Source: Hypericum androsaemum (taxonomy: Eukaryota; Streptophyta; Magnoliopsida; Malpighiales; Hypericaceae). From it: a stretch of 64,000 nucleotides of DNA. Numbering within the stretch: position 1 is the stretch's first letter; each line of letters starts with the position of its first letter. Made by a program: the position numbers and the translations under genes. The DNA is taken from NCBI GenBank assembly GCA_963995505.1, contig OZ023188.1, positions 558,001-622,000 of the forward strand, read 5' to 3'. The notes beneath the pieces are model-generated. The model did no database searches. It was given only the letters and a program-made list of their open reading frames with translations, and was not told the DNA's origin. Positions 56,638-64,000 of this stretch are shown in pieces.

Positions 56638-57480
56638 TGATCCAAGAGATGTGCTTATTTAGTGCAGAGGTTTTTTCTCTTTGTTAAGAATACTTTTTTT
56701 TTTCTTGATTACGAAGTTTTGATCTTCTGTATCTTAGTGGTTTGGTTGCTGTTTAGGGTCTGTTTACGTTCATCTCAAGCCATATAAAATGGTGAAAGAT
56801 CTTCTCATGTTTTGATCTTCAGTACAAGTTGAATGATAATTTTCTGGGCAAGTTAATAGTGAAAGATTTGTCTAACAAATCAACTACAAAAGAAACCAAA
56901 AAATCACACAAAAAAAGTACGGATCATTAGCAAGGAACTGGAAGAATTTCATATCGTTGAGTCCAGTGGTTGTTGAACTTGGATGTTCTGATATATCTTC
57001 ATGAACAGAGAGTATATGTCTAGATTCACAGAACAGTCTGCGTCTGCTTAATAACAATGATGAGAAAGACGTCATCACCGAAAATCATTAGCCCCAGAAT
57101 TGTTTCGATTGCTCGTTCGAGAACTTGATCAACAAGGATGAACACTAAATGAGAATTTTCCTGAAGAAGGAAAATGATTGAAACGCATTCTTACCGAAAC
57201 ATACACGTCGGCAGTCTTCTTATATAAAGGCTTCACATGTCGTCCCTACTGCTATTCTGCCCTTGAAAAAGCATTTTCATCTTCTCTGCAGCTACTGCCC
57301 TCAGAGACTCGAGTTCTCCTACTTTCCGGATTGCTGCAATATATCAATTTCCAACACCATGATTTCAGCTTCTTTAAGGTCAGAGTTAAACACGTTCTTC
57401 TATTTGTTCTTGATGGAAAAAAGAGAAAACCTTGATGAAGTGGATGACAAAGTTGATTGAAGATTCTGGAATTTGGTATT
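56638..57480. other. stretch without a recognised gene
   Basis: Open frames on both strands (for example 57178-57435 plus, 56884-57078 minus) show no family that I know. Part may belong to the decayed F-box locus to the right. Confidence 0.4.
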
Positions 57481-57499
57481 AGTGCAATTTTGAAGGAGA

Positions 57500-58693
57500 A
57501 ACATTTTGGAACTAAATCTTACCTGGAAAAAAAATGACTACCACCAAGGACCAAGCATTCAGCGGTGAAGGTTGGCTAGTCTCACATGACGGACCAACCA
57601 CTTTCGGCTAGATAATGTAGCAAACAATGTATCCATCTCCATTTTGGCAAGAACCTTCAGCAAACAAGAATCTGTCATAACTAAATAATCGAACTCGTCT
57701 GTGAACAAAAGAATAGACACCGACTATGATTCGCCCAAGTAATAAAACATGGTTGAGTCAAGGTAACTGAGGTTCAATCATAAGCTTATTTCTAACATGG
57801 AAAAGATTACCTTGATGCAGTTTTTTTTATCGCGTAACTCCTCTGAATGTGGAACAGATTCAAGAAGCTCCTTCACTGCATTTTGACACTCCCTCACAAT
57901 ATTTCGCATGATGGAGAAAGCCAAACAAACGTGAGCAGACGACGGGATATCAATCAGCTTACAACTGCTCCAATACCAAATTCCAGAAATCTCCAACTCT
58001 TCAAGCTGAGGAGCCGTAACACCAATTTCTTTAACTTGTTGTGAACAATGTGTAGCGGAGATTTACCAACAGGGACAAGGCGCAGCGTTAAGGACTCAAG
58101 CACGGGACAGCCCGACAATACATTCCCGATTCCTTCGAAACACCCATATTCCACCTGCAAAACCCTAAGCGACCCCCAATTCATCCTCCCCTTAGACGAG
58201 AAACGGCATTGTCGCATTCTGAGCTCCCTCAAATAATCTTGGCAGAAAAACCATTGGGGCCTAGATCCTCCACTTGACGCGTTACCGCGAAACGAACGAA
58301 CAGGTCCTTCCATTTTTCTTGACCTCCGTAGTCGCCCAAGCATCGAAGGCAGAATTTGTGGAGATTGGGCGCGGCGTGGAGGGTTAGGACTCTCTCCACG
58401 AACTGCAGTTTAGGGTTATCCTCAATGGATGATGATGATGATGTTGTGACACGGAAGATGAGATTTGGCACATACATCCACAGGCACTGCCACCGCCGCG
58501 ACAAGAAGGTGGTCCAAACGGCATCTTCGGTCTCCAGCAATGAGAGGATGCGTAATAGGATGTCGTCGGATAAGTGGCTGATTCGGTCTACCCCTCGTCG
58601 GGTTTCTAGAACTCGACGTGTGCGGCTTTTCGTTTTCGATTCAAGAACACCGTGAAATGGCACACCTGCAAGTCTTTTTGAGGCACGGCGAGG
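57500..58693 (-). pseudogene. F-box/LRR protein pseudogene
   Basis: On the minus strand a basic N-terminal part (PRRASKRLAGVPFHG) is followed by an F-box, VDRISHLSDDILLRILSLLE ... TFLSRRWQCLWMYVPNLIF. Leucine-rich repeat text follows: LRELRMRQCRF, WGSLRVLQVEYGCFEGIGN, LSGCPVLESLTLRLV, then LEISGIWYWSSCKLIDIP and VRECQNAVKELLESVPHSEEL. The frame changes near 58255 (after VEDLG) and again near 58000 (around KKLVL), so no single protein can be read. F-box proteins are SCF ubiquitin-ligase adaptors; this copy looks dead. Its 5' side abuts the Copia 3 LTR. Confidence 0.75.
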
Positions 58694-58886
58694 AATGTTG
58701 GATCTTTCATGGATCTCCCACACACTCGGCTCTTCGACTTTAAAATATGAAATAAGCTCCTATCTGTATTATTCCAATAGCAAACTTTGTTATCTGTATT
58801 ATCTAAAGGAGCAAAACATGGAGCAAAATAAGGAGTAAAGCAAGGAGCAAAATAAGGAGGGAGTATCCATAATATCCACAACACTC
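58694..58886 (-). repeat. Copia 3 3' LTR
   Basis: It is about 193 bp with TGTTG/CAACA ends. It contains GGAGCAAAATAAGGA repeated. The left limit is inferred from the TG and inverted repeat, and the right partner does not extend far enough to confirm it. Confidence 0.6.
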
Positions 58887-58890
58887 TCCC

Positions 58891-61800
58891 TCAAGTTAGA
58901 GCATGAAGATCAACAATGCCCAACTTGGACACCAGACCCTTAGTAAAAATATCCGACAGCTGGATAGTTGTACTGATCTTACGAGGAGCGATCTCATTAG
59001 AGACAACTCGCTCACGAACAAAATAACAATCCATCTCAACGTGCTTCGTCCACTCGTGATAAACTGGATTCTCGGCGATATGCAAGGCAGCTTGGTTGTC
59101 ACAAAAGAGACGTGTAGGACCGGAGGGTGGAGCACCAAGATCCGCCGAGAGCCATCGAAGCCATAGAACTTCACTAACAGTAGTGGCCATAGCCCTGTAT
59201 TCAGCTTCGGCAGAGGAACGAGCAACAACACTCTGCTTTTTACTACGCCAGGACACCGGAGAGCCACCAATTATAATGGAATAACCGGTGCGTGAGCGTC
59301 GAGTCATTGGGCAACCACCCCAGTCATTATCACAGTAAGCAATAAGATCAAAACAAGAGGACTTGTTCAATAAAATACCCTGTCCAGGTGTGCTCTTGAG
59401 GTAGCGTAGAACCATATCAGCAGCATCGAGATGAGCCGGACCAGGACAATCCACAAATTGAATCAAAATGTTAACAGCATAGACAATATCGGGGCGAGTG
59501 ACAGTAAGATACATCAGGCGGCCCACCAAGCATTGATAGCGAGTACTATCATCAATGATATGTTCGCCTTTCTGCAGACGATGATTTTGCTCGATAGGAA
59601 TAGAACTAGGGCGCAAGCCTGCCTTCCCACATTCATGAAGGATATCAAGGAGATACTTATGTTGACTTAACACTAGGCCTTCAAAGGTACGGGCTGCTTC
59701 AATGCCCAAAAAATACTTCAGTGTCTCAAGATCCTTGATGCCAAAAGACCGATCCAAATGAGACTTGGTGCAACAGAGAGTAACATTATCATCACCAACC
59801 AATATAACATTGTCAACATAGATGAGGAGAAATAACACCAAACCAGTTCGATGATGAATAAATAGTGCGTGATCAGCTCTAGACCGATGAAAACCAAGAT
59901 CAAGCAAGGTGAAGGCAAGTTTATTATACCAGGTGCGTGAGGCTTGCTTGAGGCCATACAAAGATTTCTGAAGTTGGCAAACCCGCTTATCTCCGGGGCG
60001 ACTAAAACCTTGAGGAATTGTCATAAAAACTTCTTCCTTCAGTTCGCCATGCAGAAATGCATTATTAACATCCAATTGTTGTATCATCCATCCTCGTTTG
60101 ACTGCGATGGACAATAAGCAATGGACATAGACAAGCTTCGCAACTAGAGCAAAGATGTCGTGGTAGTCAATTCCTTCAACTTGCTTGAAACCACAGGCTA
60201 CCAAATGAGCCTTGTAGCATTCGATCTCTCCATTTGGACGAAACTTTATTTTGTAAACTCACTTGGAGTCAACCGCCTTCTTCCTAGGTGGTAGTTCCAC
60301 AATGTCCCAGGTTCCATTGCTTTCGAGTGATGTAATCTCTTTGCGCATCGCCTCGACCCACTGTGAACACTTGGCAGCTTCGTGATAATAAGCAGGCTCA
60401 CGTATAGACACAAGCTTGGTTAAATGAGCTCGATGAGCATCAGTAAACTTCGCATAGCTAATGAAATGTGCAAGGGGATAAGTTACAGAGTTACCAGTTG
60501 AAGGGGCAGTCGGCGGGACAACAAGCGAGGGAGGAAGGTCAGTATCATAGTCTTGTAAGTGGATTGGTACCGTTTTGGTCTGTTCACTGCGATAAAGATG
60601 CGAGACTGAGATTGAAACTAGAACTGGTAAATCTGAGGTTTGGCTAGATGGGGCATCGAGAGAAGGTTCTACGGGTTGCCTTTGTGAATATTGTTCATCT
60701 AAATCATATATGGTAGGAGTTTCCTCTGGCAAAATAGCTATGAGAGTACTAGGAATAGCATCAGGGGACGTTCGAAGAGGAAAAGTATCTTCAACAAATA
60801 TGACATCCCTTGTCACAGGAAACTTATTTGACTGAACATCATACAACTTGTACCCTTTTTGACTAAAAGGATATCCAACAAATATGCATGGCTTGCTCCT
60901 ATCGTCAAATTTACTAGTTCGTGTGTGATTATGTGCGTATGCCAGGCAACCGAAAACTCGAAGATGATCATACGAGGGTGCTCGCCCAAATAGTCTCTCA
61001 TATGGAGTTTGATTATCAATCACTAAGGAGGGCAAACGGTTGATGATGTAAGTAGCGGTAAGCACACACTCCCCCCAAAAATCAATAGGTAAATGAGATT
61101 GAAAGCGAAGGGAGCGGGCTACCTCTAGTATATAACGATGGCGACGCTCAACCACTCCATTTTGTTGTGGAGTGTAAGCACAACTGGTCTGAAAATATAT
61201 TCCGCTAACTTCATAATAGTTGAGTTACTCCTTCGACTTGAACTCCATTCCATTATCTGATTGAACTCCTTTGACAACTCTTCCAAATTGCCTTTCAGCC
61301 ATGCAAAAAAATGCCAGCAAATATCGGGTTACTTCCAACTTGTATCTGATAAGGTAAGTCCATATACCTCGGCTAAAATCATCCACTATAGTCAAGAAAT
61401 AGTGAGTACCACATGACGCTGGGGTTTTGTAAGGTCCCCAAACATCACAATGAATCAAATCAAAACACTATGTTGTTTGAATGCAACTCTTTTGAAATGA
61501 TGACCGTGTTTGTTTAGCATGTACACAAGAGTCACAATGTTCATGCTTAATAGGAAATGAAATGGCTGCTAACGAAGGTATATGACACAATTTATCATGG
61601 GAGGCATGTCCAAGTCTCTTGTGTCAAATCGTAGCATCCTTATTATGTATGACTGAGAGAACCGCCTCCCCTCGTAAATCTTCAAAATAGTATAGGCTGT
61701 CCCGCTGCTTACCTACTCCAATCAGTTTCTTCATAACTGAGTCCTGTATTACACAAATATTAGCCAAGCAAGTAACGACACAATTAAAATCCTTGGTTAG

Positions 61801-62800
61801 TCGACTGATAGACAACAGGTTGCACTGAAATTTTGGTATAAATAAAACCCGATAAAGTCGTAATTTTTTACCAAGGTGGACGCTACCAATTTCTTCGACT
61901 GGGATATCATCTCCATTCAGAATTTCGACCGAAGGATGTACTATGCCCTTGTTTGACTCAGTCAACCAATCAGAATAGCATGTGATGTGATCAGTCGCTC
62001 CTGAATCAATGATCCAAGGGCGCGAAAGGAAAGTCTTACCTGCCATGTTTGCCAATGCTTCTATCGGCTGCGAGGACCCAGATTCTACCTTCACTCCAAG
62101 ATGCTTGAGAAGGTTGCTCAGCTGTTCGTTAGAGAAACTGGGAACTGGACTCTCTTCAGCTTGAACTTGGGCAGCCTTCGGAACCATTCTTTGGTTACTA
62201 TCGCGACCACATCAGTTGTCACGAGTGTTCTCACGCAGATTAGCTTCGCGTCCACCCCTTCTCCAGCCATCAGGGTACCCAATCAACTCAAAACAGGTTT
62301 CCTCAGTGTGCCCAGTCTTTTGGCAATGACTGCACTTCGGCCTGTTCCCATTGCTTGGGCGCTTATTCCCACTGTTCTTTGACTGTTCAGGACAACGAGT
62401 ATGGAATACGGCTGTGTCCAAAATAGGTTTCCGAGCTGAAGAGATTGTCCTCCATTGTTCCTCTTCAGCTATAAGATGATAGGCCTGACGGAGCCCGAGA
62501 ATTGGTTGAGTGCTCAAGATCTGTGTCTTGACAGTATTGAAAGCATCATCCAATCCCATGAGGAAGTCATACAACTACTCTTCCTCGCAAATTTTTTGGA
62601 CTTGTCTCATCATATCATGATCACAATTCGTGCAAGACGACTTCTAGAGAGGACGAATAGCTTGAACCTCATCCCAGAGTCCCTTGAGCATTGTGTAATA
62701 AGCTCAGACAGTCATCTCACCTTGTCGAAGCGTTGATATCGCACGTCGGAGGTCATATATGCGTGGAGCACTGCCTTGCCCATATACAAGTTCCTAAAGT
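58891..62800 (-). pseudogene. Copia 3 gag-pol remnant
   Basis: Pieces leftwards: gag with FGQGSAPRIYDLRRA-like text near 62790 and the CCHC knuckle CSHCQKTGHTEETC; protease WIIDSGATDHITCYSD (61624-62187); integrase with HCDVWGPYKTPASCGTHYF and YTPQQNGVVERRHR; and RT to RNase H in one 437-codon frame (58891-60204), with LDVNNAFLHGELKEEVFM, SKKQSVVARSSAEAEYRAM and CDNQAALHIAENPVYHEWTK. Stops break it near 62565, 61621, 61459, 61224 and 60257. In RT the catalytic YVDD box reads YVDN, so the enzyme would be dead even if expressed. Confidence 0.88.
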
Positions 62801-62831
62801 AGGTTACAAAATAAGAAATGAATATACAATT

Positions 62832-62889
62832 ACCTAAAGGAGCAAAACATGGAGCAAAATAAGGAGGGAGTATCCATAATATCCACAAC
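62832..62889 (-). repeat. Copia 3 5' LTR remnant
   Basis: It shares CTAAAGGAGCAAAACATGG, AGCAAAATAAGGA and GGGAGTATCCATAATATCC with the other LTR and ends CCACAACA. Sequence to its left is unrelated to the other LTR, so about 130 bp are lost. Confidence 0.7.
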
Positions 62890-63198
62890 AGATTTATCAC
62901 AACCCACCTCATTTCCCATTGGATGCTCACCTGGGAGCAGCAATTCAGCAGCTAGGATCTCAGATTTATCGTCACCTACCCCATTTTCAATTGGCAGCTC
63001 ACCTGGGAGCAATTCGGCCGCTGGTGTCGTGGAAAATCCACTCTCTCCATTAGATGGTTTCACACCTTCAGCCACTGGCAAGTTGGAGCTGCTTTCCCCG
63101 GGGACCAACTTGGTCCAATGAGTAGCCGGATCAGAAGACAACGAAGAGTCCAGGGGAGCAGCAGGACCGCGGCTGGGGACCTCATTGATAAGCGGCAT
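62890..63198 (-). CDS. first exon of an unidentified host gene, interrupted by Copia 3
   Basis: The minus strand starts at an ATG at 63198 (MPLINEVPSRGPAAPLDSS) after a leader containing AAACCCTAAACCC, typical of plant 5' UTRs. It codes about 103 residues, rich in Ser, Pro, Glu and Gly. A unit of about 20 residues is repeated (AAELLPGELPIENGVGDDKS and AAELLLPGEHPMGNEVGCDKS). The reading then runs into the Copia 3 LTR. The family is not recognised. The basic RRASKRLAG segment on the far side of Copia 3 (about 58660-58690) could have followed it, as such segments do in some plant methyl-CpG-binding-domain proteins, but this is a guess. Confidence 0.5.
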
Positions 63199-64000
63199 CA
63201 CCGGACAAAGGGGAAAAGGCGAGGTGGAAGCACAAGGGGTTGAGGATCGCAAGGGTTTAGGGTTTTGGAGGAGAAGGGGGAAATTTGAAATTTGAAATGG
63301 AAGTTGCCGAGGAAAAATTAGATTAGGGAGGAATTGGGGATCTGACCGTAGGGAGATATCCAGCTGGATGGTCCAGATTCGTTTCGGTTTCAAATTCGGA
63401 TGCCAGTTGGAGTCCGGAAGAGGGTGTCACGTGGGCCGCTCTTCTCTTTTCCCCTATTTCATCCCTCCCTCAATTGGGAAGATTTTCCTCCAAAAAAAAA
63501 TTGGGAACTGATTTACAATGATAACAACTTACATACTTCAATAATATTATTTAAACCGATAAAAAATCAACAAAATTAAAATAAGAAATAAATCATTAAA
63601 TAAAACAATTCATATTATATATAAATACCATGGCTTTCGACTTTTCTTAGTGGTCGGATTAATTAACAGTGATTGATAAAGCAGGCCCAATTCAAGCAAC
63701 ACTGAAATCTGAAGCCCGTTTACGAGGCCCATGGGCCGATTAGTGAGATTTAATCCACATATGAACCAAATCAGGGACTAGGGACCTCTAAATAGTAAAT
63801 CCGTCGTGGCGACAGGGACTTAATTGCAAATCTTGGAAAACATAAGAACCAAATAATAAATAGAGAGATTGGGGGTAGTCTCACCTCACTCCCCTTCATT
63901 TGCAAGTAATAGAGGAAGTAGAAGTCGCCTCCTCCTCCAACCAACAACACGAGTTGGGTCTTCCATTGGACCGTCGATTCGAGCTCTGTCGGACCCTCCC
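63199..64000. other. promoter side of the interrupted gene and right margin
   Basis: The first 200 bases are the leader of the minus-strand gene. 63480-63660 is AT-rich. From about 63890 a GA/CT-rich leader-like stretch suggests that another gene could start beyond the window. No coding region is recognised. Confidence 0.4.

Larger units (their letters stand above)
58694..62889 (-). mobile_element. Copia 3, 5'-deleted Ty1/copia element
   Basis: The element reads on the minus strand. The left (3') LTR, about 58694-58886, runs TGTTGGATC ... CCACAACA and is followed by the purine tract (minus strand CTTGAGGGAGAG). At the right only about 58 bp of the 5' LTR (62832-62889) remain, ending in the same CCACAACA. 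The primer site and the start of gag are missing. The flanks (AGGAA and GATTT) do not match, so an end was rearranged. The proteins belong to a different copia lineage from Copia 1 and 2. Confidence 0.8.

Overview
The window is nuclear DNA of a flowering plant, most likely a eudicot. The host genes have spliced exons with GT..AG introns and plant-specific families (STO/BBX24-25-type B-box protein, FAR1-type protein, plant CRM protein, BAHD acyltransferases, CML7-like calmodulin). The spacers are AT-rich and hold Ty1/copia, MULE-like, hAT-like and LINE-like repeats. I could not fix the species from sequence alone.

Layout: B-box zinc-finger gene (1733-2794, +) and a YIF1-type Golgi membrane protein (3279-4530, -). 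Next is a nested transposon block (about 5530-15830): a non-autonomous long-TIR element was entered by a hAT-like element (5643-6478) and by Copia 1 (6873-15136). Then come a DUF4504/C1orf74-like gene (15923-17587, +) and a fructokinase gene (18092-21374, -). About 7 kb of AT-rich spacer follows. A CRM-domain gene (28684-31011, -) lies head to head with a short FAR1-type gene (31378-33004, +). Two tandem intronless BAHD acyltransferases (33329-34732 and 35302-36621, -) follow. A decayed plant-mobile-domain element with long inverted repeats (37630-39836) lies next to a CML7-like calcium sensor (40419-40874, -).

From about 42.9 kb rightwards the window is mostly repeats. A roughly 1.4-kb segment occurs twice. 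Copy A (42887-52891) was split by Copia 2 (43357-51672), and copy B (54023-55408) keeps the empty insertion site. After it lie a 3' fragment of an EFL1-like GTPase gene, a frameshifted F-box/LRR pseudogene, a 5'-deleted Copia 3 (58694-62889) and the first exon of a host gene that Copia 3 interrupts (62890-63198).

The host genes do not form a pathway; each is an independent unit. The least expected signals are in the two related full-length copia elements. Both carry a small unassigned ORF upstream of gag, both have a possible 143/144-nt leader intron ending just before the gag start, both have a stop at the same codon between RT and RNase H, and both share a conserved hairpin downstream of pol. 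Exon borders were read by eye from splice signals, phase and remembered family sequences; nothing was searched or computed.
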